Below are positions 1 through 12,975 of a DNA stretch of 64,000 nt, piece after piece. The notes beneath the pieces were generated by a model. That model did not search any database. It had not been told where the DNA came from and saw nothing but the letters and a program-made list of their open reading frames with translations. How positions within the stretch are numbered: the first letter of the stretch is position 1; each line of letters begins with the position of its first letter. The stretch spans positions 3,100,001 to 3,164,000 of the forward strand of contig NZ_CP061771.1 in the NCBI RefSeq assembly GCF_011751885.2. Reading direction: 5' to 3'. This stretch comes from Salinibacterium sp. ZJ450 (GTDB lineage: Bacteria > Actinomycetota > Actinomycetes > Actinomycetales > Microbacteriaceae). The translations under genes were made by a program, and so were the position numbers.

Positions 1-2
1 AG

Positions 3-842
3 CGCAGCCACGGGTCCTATGCGGCGCTGCTCGCCGACCCCGGCATCGACGCTGTGTACATCGCCACCCCGATGAGCGAGCACCACGCGAACACACTGCT
101 GGCGATCGAGGCCGGCGTGCCGACGCTGCTGGAGAAGGCGTTCACCCGCACCGCGGCCGAGGCCCGCGACGTCCGCGATCGCAGCCGCTCGGCGGGGGTG
201 TTCGTCATGGAGGCGATGAAGACCCGCTACCTGCCGCACCGGCAGATGATCGACACGCTGATCGCCGACGGAGTGCTCGGCGAGATCGACAGCGTGACGG
301 CGCAGTACGGCTTCCCTATCCCGTATCAGGCCGGCAGTCGGCTGTTCGAGCCGTCGCTCGGCGGCGGGGTGCTGCTCGACATCGGGGTTTACCCACTGTC
401 ATTCGCGGCAGGGCTGCTCGGCGAGATCGCCGAGGTGCGCGGCTTCGGCACCCTTACCGTGTCGGGAGTGGAGGACACCGTGTCAGCGGTGCTGATCACC
501 CCGACTGGCGCCCGGGGCGTAATCGACACGAGCTGGCGCGGCGTCGGCAGCGGACGTGCCGGAATCACCGGCTCGCTGGCACGGATCGATGTGGATGCCG
601 TGTTCAACAACCCGGCGCCCATGAGCCTGGTCTCGGCCGACGGGCGGCAGCGCCTCGGGTTCGACGACCGGCGACATCCGGGCCGGGAGGGGATGGTGTT
701 TCAGGTGGCGGCGATGGCCCGCTATCTGCGCGCCGGGCTGACCGAATCGCCACTGCTCGGGCTCGACGAGAGCGTGCGCGTGATGGAGCTGCTCGATGAG
801 CTGCGGCACCAGGTGGGCGCCCGCTTCGCCGACGAGAACTGA
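3..842 (+). CDS. Gfo/Idh/MocA-family oxidoreductase, 5'-truncated by the window edge
   Basis: The open frame runs from the first bases of the window, so the N-terminal Rossmann nucleotide-binding half-motif is missing. What is visible starts inside the NAD(P)-binding domain (GIDAVYIATPMSEHH, then LLEKAFTRTAAEA, equivalent to the EKP motif of the family). It continues into the C-terminal alpha/beta domain with a GGGVLLDIGVYPL segment. These proteins are NAD(P)-dependent dehydrogenases of sugars, inositols or dihydrodiols; the substrate cannot be read from the sequence. The Pro of the usual EKP motif is Ala here (EKA). The GTG at 54 is only an internal codon. Confidence 0.85.
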   Translation, partial: RSHGSYAALLADPGIDAVYIATPMSEHHANTLLAIEAGVPTLLEKAFTRTAAEARDVRDRSRSAGVFVMEAMKTRYLPHRQMIDTLIADGVLGEIDSVTAQYGFPIPYQAGSRLFEPSLGGGVLLDIGVYPLSFAAGLLGEIAEVRGFGTLTVSGVEDTVSAVLITPTGARGVIDTSWRGVGSGRAGITGSLARIDVDAVFNNPAPMSLVSADGRQRLGFDDRRHPGREGMVFQVAAMARYLRAGLTESPLLGLDESVRVMELLDELRHQVGARFADEN

Positions 843-994
843 GGGTTCGCGAGCAGAAGTCAGCGACATCCTGTAGTCTGGACTCACTTGTAAACGCAGC
901 ATCGCGATTACTGCGTCGTAGAACGCTTCCTCTTCTCACCGGATTCAGCTCACAACTGCTCCGGTTCGTAGATATCTTTCTCACGGCGATCGAT

Positions 995-1010
995 AGTGCC
1001 GGTTGGCACT
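995..1010 (+). promoter_or_regulatory. Hairpin inside the roughly 250-nt region upstream of the DEAD-box helicase
   Basis: AGTGCC and GGCACT form a 6-bp stem around a GGTT loop. It sits in the non-coding stretch 843-1089 between the oxidoreductase and the helicase. A second small repeat, GGGTAACCC at 1078-1086, lies just before the TTG start. I see no clear Shine-Dalgarno sequence in front of that start. A structured leader would fit known autoregulation of cold-shock-type RNA helicase messages, but this is inference. Confidence 0.35.
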
Positions 1011-1089
1011 CTCGCCACTTATCCCAGGGGATTCACGTTCGCCTACGAGCGCGCATTCGCCCAGGGAACCAACGAATGGGTAACCCTTT

Positions 1090-2631
1090 TTGTCTGACAC
1101 AACCTTCGCCGCCCTCGGCGTGCCCGCGCCGATCGTCACCGCCCTCGCGGCCGATGACAAGACCACGGCGTTCCCGATCCAGGTTGACACCCTGCCCGAC
1201 ACCCTGAACGGCCGCGACGTGCTCGGCCGCGGCAAGACCGGCTCCGGCAAGACGCTGGCGTTCTCGATTCCGTTGGTCGCGCGCCTCGGCGGCAAGCTCG
1301 CCGGCGGCAAGCGTCGTCCCGGCCGCCCGCTCGGCCTGGTGCTCGCCCCGACCCGCGAACTGGCCACCCAGATCGCGGCGGCGATGCAGCCGCTCGCCGA
1401 CGCGTACGGCCTGAAGACCACCACCATCTTCGGTGGCGTCTCGCAGAACCGTCAGGTCGCCGCGCTCAAGGCGGGCGTCGACATCGTCGTGGCCTGCCCC
1501 GGGCGCCTCGAAGACCTGATGAAGCAGAACTTCATCAACCTCGACGCCGTCGAGATCACCGTGCTCGACGAGGCCGACCACATGGCCGACCTCGGCTTCC
1601 TGCCCGGCGTCACCCGCATCATGAACGCCACCCCCGACAGCGGGCAGCGCATGCTGTTCAGCGCCACCCTCGACAACGGCGTGGACAAGCTGGTCAAGAA
1701 GTTCCTCCACAACGAGGTGTTGCACGAGGTCGACGAGGCCAACTCCCCCGTCGCCGCGATGACCCACCACGTGTTCGAGGTCGACGGCGGTGCCGACGCC
1801 AAGACCGCGCTGGTGCAGAAGCTGGCCTCCGGCACCGGACGCCGCATCCTGTTCATGCGCACCAAGCACCACGCCAAGAAGCTGGCCAAGCAGCTGACCG
1901 ACGCCGGCATCCCCTCCGTCGACCTGCACGGCAACCTGTCGCAGCCGCAGCGTGACCGCAACCTGGCCGCGTTTAGCGACGGCTCGGCTCGCGTGCTGGT
2001 GGCGACGGATGTCGCGGCCCGCGGCGTGCACGTTGACAACGTCGAACTGGTGATCCACGTCGACCCGCCGATGGAGCACAAGGCATACCTGCACCGCTCC
2101 GGCCGCACCGCTCGTGCGGGCAGCGCCGGCGACGTGGTGACGGTGATGATGGGCTCGCAGTCCAAGGATGTCGCGCAGCTGCTGCGCAAGGCCGGCATCA
2201 GCGTGTCTCCGCAGCGGGTCACCGCTAACTCCCCCGCGGTCGACGCCCTCGTCGGTGACATCGCCGCGTACGTCAAGCCCGCGCCGCGCATGATGCAGAC
2301 CGGCGGCGGGGTGTCGCAGGGCGCCAACGCGCAGCGCAAGCGCGACGCGCGCGCCGGCGGCTCAGGTCGCACCGACCGTTCGGGTCGCCCGGCAGCGGCG
2401 GCATCCGGTCGCTCCGGCGGCGCAAGCGGCGGCGCGGGCTCCGGCTCGGGTCAGCGCCGGTCGTCCGACCAGGCGTCAACCGGTCGCGCCCGTTCCGCTA
2501 GCGCCGAGGGCTCGCACGCGCCGCGCTCGCGTCGCAGCGGTGCCCCGGCTGGCGGCTCGGCTCGCACCTTCAGCACCTCCACCCCGGCCTCGAACGGCGA
2601 ACGCCGTCCGAACCGTCGGGCGCAGGGCTAA
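1090..2631 (+). CDS. DEAD-box ATP-dependent RNA helicase
   Basis: The product is a cytoplasmic RNA helicase of superfamily 2. Motifs appear in order: a Q-motif-like FPIQ, Walker A GKTGSGKT, Ia PTRELA, Ib CPGRL, DEAD in VLDEADHM, SAT, then helicase C with ATDVAARGVH and HRSGRTARAG. After about residue 400 the protein becomes a low-complexity Arg/Ser/Gly/Ala tail, typical of an RNA-binding extension. A stop codon lies three codons upstream of the TTG at 1090, so TTG is the earliest possible start; the sequence SDTTFAALGVPAP after it fits the N-terminus of the family. The long upstream region suggests a regulated leader. A strong hairpin follows the stop. Confidence 0.93.
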   Translation: MSDTTFAALGVPAPIVTALAADDKTTAFPIQVDTLPDTLNGRDVLGRGKTGSGKTLAFSIPLVARLGGKLAGGKRRPGRPLGLVLAPTRELATQIAAAMQPLADAYGLKTTTIFGGVSQNRQVAALKAGVDIVVACPGRLEDLMKQNFINLDAVEITVLDEADHMADLGFLPGVTRIMNATPDSGQRMLFSATLDNGVDKLVKKFLHNEVLHEVDEANSPVAAMTHHVFEVDGGADAKTALVQKLASGTGRRILFMRTKHHAKKLAKQLTDAGIPSVDLHGNLSQPQRDRNLAAFSDGSARVLVATDVAARGVHVDNVELVIHVDPPMEHKAYLHRSGRTARAGSAGDVVTVMMGSQSKDVAQLLRKAGISVSPQRVTANSPAVDALVGDIAAYVKPAPRMMQTGGGVSQGANAQRKRDARAGGSGRTDRSGRPAAAASGRSGGASGGAGSGSGQRRSSDQASTGRARSASAEGSHAPRSRRSGAPAGGSARTFSTSTPASNGERRPNRRAQG

Positions 2632-2639
2632 CCAGCTCC

Positions 2640-2698
2640 CCAAGGGGCGCACACTGCTCGGTCACTCCGGTGGCACGACGCGGTGGGCGCCCCTTTGG
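2640..2698. terminator. Terminator-like hairpin between convergent genes
   Basis: CCAAGGGGCGC (2640-2650) pairs with GCGCCCCTTTGG (2687-2698) with a single bulged base. The roughly 36-nt loop can itself fold. It begins 9 nt after the helicase stop and ends 18 nt before the end of the convergent phosphoribosyltransferase gene, so it could serve both. No clear U-tract is present. Confidence 0.6.
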
Positions 2699-2715
2699 CG
2701 TACCCGCCCGATGCC

Positions 2716-3291
2716 CTAGGACTCGAACAGCGGGATGTGGCCGAGCGCCCGCACGAGTGACGCCCGGTCACCCAAAGTCTCCCGCCACTCGTCGCTCTCG
2801 GTGAGGAACGCGCCGATGCCGACGACCTCTGCCCCGGCCCGGTCGAGCAACCGCAGCGCCGCCATCGTCGAGGCGCCGGTGGAGATCACGTCGTCGACAA
2901 GCACCACGCGCCGGCCGCGCAGCAGCGGTTCGCGTCGTTCGTCGAGGATGAGCTGCTGCTCCCCCTGGGTCGTGATCGACTCCACCGGCTCGCGCATGCT
3001 GTCGCGCAGGTGGTACTTCGGCTGCTTCTGCAGGATCACGTAGCCGTCGAGGTGCAGCTCCCGGCTCACGCCGAGGCCGATCGGAATGCCCATGGTCGCC
3101 ACCGAGACGATCACGTCGGGCGCGAGCGCCCGCACCTCATCGGCGAGGTCTCGGCACGCGACATCCATGAATCGCACGCCCAGATCGACGGTGATCATCA
3201 ACGCCACCGTGATGCTTTCGGTGAGCGCGACCAACGGCAGGTGAACGGTCTGGCTGCCGATGATGGTCGGGTGGGTTCCGCGATCGATCAC
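2716..3291 (-). CDS. Adenine-phosphoribosyltransferase-like PRTase
   Basis: This is a type I phosphoribosyltransferase of about 191 residues. The PRPP-binding signature RVVLVDDVISTGAST is present, and upstream PDVIVSVATMGIPIGLGVSRE and QKQPKYHLRDS resemble the APRT-like fold. Its role would be purine or pyrimidine salvage, or regulation by such a domain, in the cytoplasm. I place the start at the GTG at 3291, which overlaps the stop of the upstream Nudix-like gene (GTGA). The longer frame runs back into that gene and has shadow-type composition. The pair is therefore translationally coupled. The base specificity cannot be assigned. Confidence 0.8.
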   Translation of the reverse strand: MIDRGTHPTIIGSQTVHLPLVALTESITVALMITVDLGVRFMDVACRDLADEVRALAPDVIVSVATMGIPIGLGVSRELHLDGYVILQKQPKYHLRDSMREPVESITTQGEQQLILDERREPLLRGRRVVLVDDVISTGASTMAALRLLDRAGAEVVGIGAFLTESDEWRETLGDRASLVRALGHIPLFES

Positions 3292-3830
3292 GGCAGAACG
3301 CCGACAGAGGCGAGGGCCGCGCGCAGCAGCACGCCGCGGCCGCCTTCCATCTCGGCGGATGTCGCCGCGGATGCCGCTTCGACGGGAGACATCCACGTCA
3401 GTTCGAGGGCATCCGGGCGCGGCTCGCAGGTGCCGGTCACCGGCACGACGTAGGCGAGCGACACGGCGTGCTGCCGTTCGTCGTGGAACGGGCTGCTGCC
3501 CGGCCAGGGAAAGTACTCGGCGACCTGGAACGGCACCGGCGAGGCCGGCAGCAGCGGGAAGGCCATCGGGCCGAGGTCCTTCTCCAGGTGGCGGAACAGC
3601 GCGTCACGCAGGGTCTCGCCGTACATCACCCGGCCGGAGACGATGGTGCGGGTGATCTCTCCCACGGTGTTGGCCCGCAGCAGCACCCCCACCTCGGTGA
3701 CGGTGCCGAGCCCGTCGACGCGCACCGGAACGGCCTCCACGTACAGCAACGGCAGTCGCCTGCGGGTTGCCTCCAACTCCTCATCGGACAGCCACGCGGA
3801 ATTCGGGTCGGGCGTTCCTACCGTGCTCAC
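3288..3830 (-). CDS. Nudix-fold hydrolase-like protein (DUF4916 type)
   Basis: This 180-residue protein has a recognisable but degenerate Nudix box in GRVMYGETLRDALFRHLEKD: the G-x5-E spacing is kept while the REUXEE core is altered (RHLEKD). Metal-dependent hydrolysis of a nucleoside diphosphate derivative is therefore uncertain. Actinobacterial proteins of this kind are annotated as Nudix hydrolase family, DUF4916. The stop overlaps the start of the phosphoribosyltransferase by four bases, implying a two-gene operon, perhaps in nucleotide clean-up or salvage. Confidence 0.75.
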   Translation of the reverse strand: MSTVGTPDPNSAWLSDEELEATRRRLPLLYVEAVPVRVDGLGTVTEVGVLLRANTVGEITRTIVSGRVMYGETLRDALFRHLEKDLGPMAFPLLPASPVPFQVAEYFPWPGSSPFHDERQHAVSLAYVVPVTGTCEPRPDALELTWMSPVEAASAATSAEMEGGRGVLLRAALASVGVLP

Positions 3831-3951
3831 ACTCCCATTCTTACCTGCTCAGCATTCGAATGGGTGCCACACCGTGCTGCGGGCCATCCGGAATGGGCCG
3901 GTACAGTTCGAGGTTGGGGCATGTGAACACGATGAGAACGGATACTTACAT

Positions 3952-4560
3952 ATGAAGATTGACGCTGACGCGGTTGTGTGGTCTGCCCCGGAATCGGAGC
4001 GCGCCGGGCGTCCGTTGCTAGTGCTGCTGCACGGGCTCGGCTCGAACGAGAGCGACTTGTTCGGCCTCTCCTCCTACCTGCCGCTGGAACCGGTGATCGC
4101 CTCGCTGCGCGCCCCGCTCTCCTACGGCGGCGGATACGCCTGGTTCGAGGCCACCGGCGACCGGGAGCCGGCCGCGAACCTCGCCACGGTGTCGGTGCTG
4201 AACTGGCTCGATGAGCAGAGTTTCCAGTCGGTCGGCCTTCTCGGCTTCTCGCAGGGTGGCGCGATGAGCGCGCAGCTGATGCGGCACCGGCCGGCGCAGT
4301 TCAGCTACGCCGTCAACCTGTCCGGCTTCGTGATCCCCGCCGCGCACCCCGGCGACGACAAGCTCGCCGAGCTGAAGCCGCCGGTGTTCTGGGGCTATGG
4401 CACCGCAGACCAGGTGATCAATCCCGAGTTCCGGGCGTACACCGAGACCTGGCTGCCGGAGCACGCCGCGCTCACCCGCCGCATCTACGAGGGCATGCCG
4501 CACTCGGTGTCGCAGCAGGAGATCACCGACGTGGCGGCGTTCATCACGGCGCAGCTGTAA
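3952..4560 (+). CDS. Alpha/beta hydrolase, phospholipase/carboxylesterase family
   Basis: The 202-residue protein has the compact esterase fold: LLVLLHGLGSNESD forms the oxyanion loop and GFSQGGAMS holds the nucleophile Ser. GTADQVI and GMPHSVS supply the likely catalytic Asp and His near the C-terminus. The start ATG at 3952 follows GAGAACGG; the longer in-frame extension overlaps the divergent Nudix-like gene and was rejected. It is probably a cytoplasmic serine esterase of broad specificity. The substrate is unknown. Confidence 0.85.
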   Translation: MKIDADAVVWSAPESERAGRPLLVLLHGLGSNESDLFGLSSYLPLEPVIASLRAPLSYGGGYAWFEATGDREPAANLATVSVLNWLDEQSFQSVGLLGFSQGGAMSAQLMRHRPAQFSYAVNLSGFVIPAAHPGDDKLAELKPPVFWGYGTADQVINPEFRAYTETWLPEHAALTRRIYEGMPHSVSQQEITDVAAFITAQL

Positions 4561-4562
4561 GA

Positions 4563-4643
4563 AATGTCGCGGCACGGATGTCGCAGAAGCGAATGTCGCG
4601 GTGCCGGATGTCGCGGCGCCCGGTTTGCCCCGGCGGGATGTCA
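4563..4643 (+). repeat. Cluster of ATGTCGC words upstream of lhr
   Basis: ATGTCGC occurs four times within 60 bp (near 4564, 4578, 4593 and 4608), and ATGTC once more near 4638. It is the densest patch of a word that recurs on both strands throughout the window. Units are spaced irregularly by about 14-30 bp, so this is neither a CRISPR array nor a perfect tandem repeat. Confidence 0.5.
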
Positions 4644-4666
4644 GCGGCATCCGTGAAGATAGAGCA

Positions 4667-9314
<4,648 letters not shown>

Positions 9315-9322
<8 letters not shown>

Positions 9323-10094
9323 GGGCGACACCGTCTACCGCACCGCGCGGCGCCTGAACGAGGCGCTCTCCGGTTCGGTGCTCACGGTCTGCGACATCCG
9401 GGTGCCGCAGTTCGCCACCGTGGACCTCACCGGGCAGACCGTGCGGAATGTGGTGTCGCGCGGCAAACACCTGCTCACCCGCGTGGGCGAGACGACCATC
9501 CACACGCACCTGAAGATGGAAGGCTCCTGGCGTGTGTTCGCGGCGGGCGAGCGCTGGAGTCGTCCGGGGTGGCAGGCGCGCATCGTGCTCGGCACGGCGG
9601 AGTGGACCGCGGTCGGCTTCCAGCTGGGGCTGGTCGAGGTGCTGCCGACGGTCGAGGAGGACGGCGCCGTCGGATACCTCGGTCCCGACATCCTGAGCCC
9701 GGAGTGGGACGCCGGCGAGGCGATGCGGCGCATGCTTGCCGCCCCCGAGGTGCCGATCGGGGTGGCGCTGATCGACCAGCGCAATATCGCCGGGCTCGGC
9801 ACGGTGTTCCGCAACGAGGTGCTGTTCCTGCGCGGGGTGATGCCGGAGCGTCCGGTCGGCGAGGTCGACGACCTGCCCGCGATGATTGGGCTGGCGCACC
9901 GCCTGATCCTGGCCAACCGCGACCGCGCCGACCGGGTCACCACCGGAAACCTGCGCCGCGGCGAGCGCACCTGGGTAAGCCACCGGGAACGGCAACCCTG
10001 CCGGCGCTGCGGAACCCCGATCCGCAAGGGCTCGCTCGGCCCGGACGTGCTGTCCGAGCGCGATACCTATTTCTGTCCGGCCTGCCAGCGGTAG
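9315..10094 (+). CDS. Fpg/Nei-family DNA glycosylase (endonuclease VIII-like)
   Basis: The mature protein starts PEGDTVYRTA, with the catalytic Pro and Glu of the Nei branch directly after the initiating GTG. It carries the helix-two-turn-helix region (LIDQRNIAGLGTVFRNEVLF) and a C-terminal zinc finger of the CxxC...CxxC type (CRRCG and FCPACQR). It should excise oxidised pyrimidines and cleave abasic sites. The length of 259 residues is normal. It overlaps lhr by 8 bp, so it is probably co-transcribed and translationally coupled with it. The subtype (Nei1 or Nei2) was not resolved. Confidence 0.92.
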
Positions 10095-10237
10095 ACGGGC
10101 CACGCCGGCCCTCCGAGGGTGGCTGTGTCACGCGCACGTGCCACACCCTTCGCGACACGATCGTCGATGGCGTCGCCCGCGAGAAGCGACAGGAACTCGG
10201 TGCCGTTGCTCGCCGCTGCCGGGCCGAGTAACGCCAT
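10067..10237 (-). CDS. Possible small ORF or gene remnant, unknown
   Basis: A 56-codon frame with gene-like codon use lies opposite the end of the glycosylase gene and in the following gap. It reads for example EFLSLLAGDAIDDRVAKGVARAR. It overlaps the glycosylase gene by 28 bp in the convergent orientation, and no good ribosome binding site precedes its ATG. I cannot assign a family; it may be the tail of a decayed gene or a chance frame. Confidence 0.22.
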   Translation of the reverse strand: MALLGPAAASNGTEFLSLLAGDAIDDRVAKGVARARDTATLGGPAWPVYRWQAGQK

Positions 10238-10295
10238 CAGAGTATCTGGCTCAGAACCGGGGAACTACTCTGCCGCGAGGCAGTTGATGCCCCTC

Positions 10296-10757
10296 TCAGT
10301 GGTGTCGATCCTGCTGCTGCGGCGCGGTCGAGTTGAGCTCCGCTTGCGCCCGGTCAAGTGCCGCGCGCAGGTCGTACTGGAAACACACTGTGTCGAGCTC
10401 GGCCAAGTCGGTCCGGACCAGGCCCGCGATGAGGCTCTCCACGATGCTCAACTGTGCGCGTCGCAGCAGCGGATCAGGCGGAAGGTGCGATGGGTCGAGG
10501 AACCCCAGCAGCGAGAACAGTAGAACCTCGGCGTTCATCGTGCGGCACACCGCTCCGTCCGGAGAGAACTGGCGTTCGGCGGCGACCACCGAACGCTCAA
10601 ATGGCGTGAAAACCTTGTCACAGTCAGCCTCGAGATACTCGCGGAGGAGAGCTTCGATCTGCTCGGTGCGTTTCCGTTTGATGCCAGTGGCGCCGTCAAG
10701 GCGCGTGGCAAAGAACGGTCGGAGGACTTCGTCAATGGTAGGTAATGGCTTTTCCAT
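10296..10757 (-). CDS. Hypothetical protein
   Basis: The frame encodes 153 residues from the ATG at 10757; the open frame extends further upstream but with poor, shadow-like composition. The protein is mostly alpha-helical in character (for example TEQIEALLREYLEAD and RRAQLSIVESLIAGLV) and has no signal peptide or membrane segment. I do not recognise a family. It is followed by the short remnant frame and preceded by two small membrane-protein genes on the same strand. Confidence 0.5.
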   Translation of the reverse strand: MEKPLPTIDEVLRPFFATRLDGATGIKRKRTEQIEALLREYLEADCDKVFTPFERSVVAAERQFSPDGAVCRTMNAEVLLFSLLGFLDPSHLPPDPLLRRAQLSIVESLIAGLVRTDLAELDTVCFQYDLRAALDRAQAELNSTAPQQQDRHH

Positions 10758-10840
10758 GCGGACAGTGTGAACCCGGCCACCGACACAGCAGCTCGGCCAT
10801 CCACAGGGCGGGAAAATGCTGGGCGCCGGATGTCGCCGCG

Positions 10841-11101
10841 TCAACCGCGCGGCCGCCAACGCACCGCGTGCGCGAACAGCAAAGCAAGGCTTGCCGCGAT
10901 GACGAGCCCACAGATTGCCGAGTACGGCGGAAGGAATATGGTGCCTCCGCCATTCGAGAAGACATACTCGCCCGATACTCCCCACCCCGTGGATAATCTC
11001 GTTTCCGCCGCGAATTGTTCGACGTTCACGACGAACACGACGGCGGCAACCAGGCTGATGAGGCCGAGAGCAGCCCACATCAGGGCGAACGGCCGCCTCA
11101 C
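10841..11101 (-). CDS. Small membrane protein, two transmembrane segments
   Basis: The product is 86 residues, with a first hydrophobic segment (LMWAALGLISLVAAVVFVV) right after the start and a second (SAICGLVIAASLALLFA) before a short RWRPRG tail. The start GTG at 11101 overlaps the stop of the upstream gene (GTGA), so the two are translationally coupled. Both proteins end in a similar HxxxWRxP-type tail (HAVHWRSPE and HAVRWRPRG), which suggests that they are related paralogues. The function is unknown. Confidence 0.6.
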   Translation of the reverse strand: MRRPFALMWAALGLISLVAAVVFVVNVEQFAAETRLSTGWGVSGEYVFSNGGGTIFLPPYSAICGLVIAASLALLFAHAVRWRPRG

Positions 11102-11619
11102 TCCGGGGATCGCCAGTGCACGGCGTGCAGCACGAGCACGGTCACCAGCGTGGCGACGCCGAGCACCGTGCACCACGGCCCGATGCCGCCCAAGAACTGC
11201 GGCAACAGGAAGTCCTCTGGCCGTGTCGGCCCGCCGTTGAAGCCCGAGAACGCGCTCACCGACTGCCACTGTGCCCACAGCCCGAACGCGGTGAGCACCG
11301 GCCCCACCAGCCACAGCGCGCGCAGGAAGGGGTTGCCGCTCACCACCAGGAACGGGCGGGCCAGGGCGTCCGCAGTGTCGGTCGTTGCGACATCCGGAAC
11401 CTCATCAAGCTGCGGAAGCTCGGTGGACTGCGGCGCCGCAAGCGGGGCCAGCCTGGCGGTCGGCGTGCTCGTCTGCGGTTCCCGCGACAGCACCTTGCGT
11501 ACCGCCTCGACCGGGCGAAGTCGTGCCGGGCTGGCGGGCACCGCATGAATCGCATGGTCATACCCCGGCTGGAACGCGGGGTTGTAGCGGGGATCGATTT
11601 TGGGTTCGGCGTCCTTCAT
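11098..11619 (-). CDS. Membrane protein with a long cytoplasmic N-terminus
   Basis: The 173-residue product starts at the ATG at 11619 behind AGAAGGGG. Roughly the first 100 residues are polar and Pro-rich. Two transmembrane helices follow (FLRALWLVGPVLTAFGLWA and WCTVLGVATLVTVLVLHAV). It is the first gene of a two-gene operon with the 86-residue membrane protein. I do not recognise the family. The arrangement suggests a heteromeric membrane pair, but no function can be inferred. Confidence 0.65.
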   Translation of the reverse strand: MKDAEPKIDPRYNPAFQPGYDHAIHAVPASPARLRPVEAVRKVLSREPQTSTPTARLAPLAAPQSTELPQLDEVPDVATTDTADALARPFLVVSGNPFLRALWLVGPVLTAFGLWAQWQSVSAFSGFNGGPTRPEDFLLPQFLGGIGPWCTVLGVATLVTVLVLHAVHWRSPE

Positions 11620-11696
11620 TGGTACCCCTTCTGTCAGGGGGAGCCTACTGGTCACCTGAGAATCGGTCGAGATGCGGGCTCGGTATGCTCACCTCG

Positions 11697-12257
11697 ATGA
11701 AAACTGTGATCCGGTTCGCGCTGCTACTGGTGGTTGCCGTGGTCGCCCTCGTCGTGGCGTCGCAGCTGATCCACCCTGAGAGCGGCGGCGGCCCGGCCGT
11801 GGCACCCGATCGGCCGCCCGACACGGCACAGGATGTCGCGGAGCCGGCGATGCGACCGGCGGATGCCGCGAGCCTGCGCGTCGACTACGTGCACGACGGC
11901 GACACCCTGTTCCTGACCGACGCGGCCGGCGCGGAACTGAAGGTGCGCCTCATCGGCGTGGACACCCCGGAGCTCGACACCGAGTGCTTCGCAAACGAAG
12001 CCCGCGACCACCTGCGCGCGCTGCTGCCGGAGGGCGCGCAGGTGTGGGCGACCCATGATGACGAACCGCGCGACCAGTACGGACGTGAGCTGCTCTACCT
12101 GTGGACGGCGAGCGGGGAGTTCGTGAATCGCCAGCTGGTGGAGGAGGGGTTTGCCGAGGCGGTGCGGATCGGCGCGAATGACGCGTATTGGCCGCAGCTG
12201 AGCGCCGCCGAGGAGGCCGCGCGCGGCTCAGCGGTTGGGCTGTGGGGAGTTTGCTGA
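11697..12257 (+). CDS. Staphylococcal-nuclease-like (SNase) exported nuclease
   Basis: The protein has an N-terminal hydrophobic anchor or signal (VIRFALLLVVAVVALVVASQL), a Pro-rich linker, and an OB-fold SNase domain from about residue 60. Active-site-like residues are visible in YVHDGDTLFL, VRLIGVDTPEL and DQYGRELLYLW, corresponding to the Asp, Arg and Glu/Arg positions of thermonuclease. It is expected to act outside the membrane as a Ca-dependent nuclease. An in-frame ATG four codons upstream (11685) is an alternative start; neither has a strong ribosome binding site. Confidence 0.83.
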   Translation: MKTVIRFALLLVVAVVALVVASQLIHPESGGGPAVAPDRPPDTAQDVAEPAMRPADAASLRVDYVHDGDTLFLTDAAGAELKVRLIGVDTPELDTECFANEARDHLRALLPEGAQVWATHDDEPRDQYGRELLYLWTASGEFVNRQLVEEGFAEAVRIGANDAYWPQLSAAEEAARGSAVGLWGVC

Positions 12258-12280
12258 ACGTGCGGGGCTGCCAGCTGCCG

Positions 12281-12958
12281 TCAGTGCCGTTTCTTGCGCT
12301 TCGGCGCCCCGGACGACTGCCGCGGTGCCCGGCGCGGCGGCTTCTTCTTCGCCGTCTTGGGCGCGGCCGGTTCCCGCTTCGGCTTCTCGGTGGGCGGTGT
12401 CGGCACGGCCCGCGAGCTGCGGGCGGTGCGGCCGCGCACGATGCCGATGAACTCCTCGATGAGCTCGGGGTCGGCGGCGGTGTCGACCGGCCAGGCGAGC
12501 GCCACTTCGGTGGTCTCGGCATCCGTCACCGGTCGGTATGTAAGGTCTTTGCGGGCGTACAGCCGGGCGATCGACTGCGGCACCACCACGATGCCAGCGC
12601 CGGTGGCGACCACGTCGATGCGCTGTTCGTCGGTGAGCTCGGGGAACTCGAGCCAGGTTTCGTTGGCCAGGTCGGCGAGGGTGACCTCGTCGGACTCGGC
12701 GGCGGCGTGATCCTTCGGCAGCACCACAACGGGGATTTCCTCGTAGAGCGCGATGACGTTGAGTCCCTCGCGGTCGATCGGCAACCGCACCAGCGACATG
12801 TCGGCGCGGCCGTCACGGAGCGCGGACACCTGGCTGGCGACATCCGTCATCAGCAATTCGATCGGAACCTCCGGCTGCCGCTCCTTCCAGATGCGCACCC
12901 ATTTGGTGGGGGTCACCCCGGGCATATAGGCGAGCGAGAAGCGAGGCATGGTGCTCAC
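12281..12958 (-). CDS. LysR-type substrate-binding domain protein lacking the HTH
   Basis: The protein matches the effector domain of LysR regulators (ALRDGRADMSLVRLP, VVLPKDHAAAESD, DVVATGAGIVVVPQSIARLY) but begins directly in that domain. There is no N-terminal winged helix. After about residue 185 it ends in a Lys/Arg/Pro-rich basic tail, which could bind nucleic acid instead. It is divergent from, and 17 bp away from, a DUF5997 gene, an actinobacterial pairing I recognise. Start choice: GTG at 12958 or ATG at 12949. Confidence 0.8.
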   Translation of the reverse strand: MSTMPRFSLAYMPGVTPTKWVRIWKERQPEVPIELLMTDVASQVSALRDGRADMSLVRLPIDREGLNVIALYEEIPVVVLPKDHAAAESDEVTLADLANETWLEFPELTDEQRIDVVATGAGIVVVPQSIARLYARKDLTYRPVTDAETTEVALAWPVDTAADPELIEEFIGIVRGRTARSSRAVPTPPTEKPKREPAAPKTAKKKPPRRAPRQSSGAPKRKKRH

Positions 12959-12961
12959 AGC

Positions 12962-12975
12962 GTACGCTTTCGTAC
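12962..12975. promoter_or_regulatory. Palindrome between the divergent LysR-domain and DUF5997 genes
   Basis: GTACG-CTTT-CGTAC is a perfect 5-bp inverted repeat that fills almost the whole 17-bp gap between the two start codons. With so little space neither gene can have a normal leader, so transcription may start at or near the start codon. The palindrome is a candidate shared operator. Confidence 0.4.

Noticed and set aside
4563-4643. CRISPR-like or iteron repeats upstream of lhr
   Set aside because: The units are 7 bp with irregular spacing, have no conserved spacers and occur singly all over the window.
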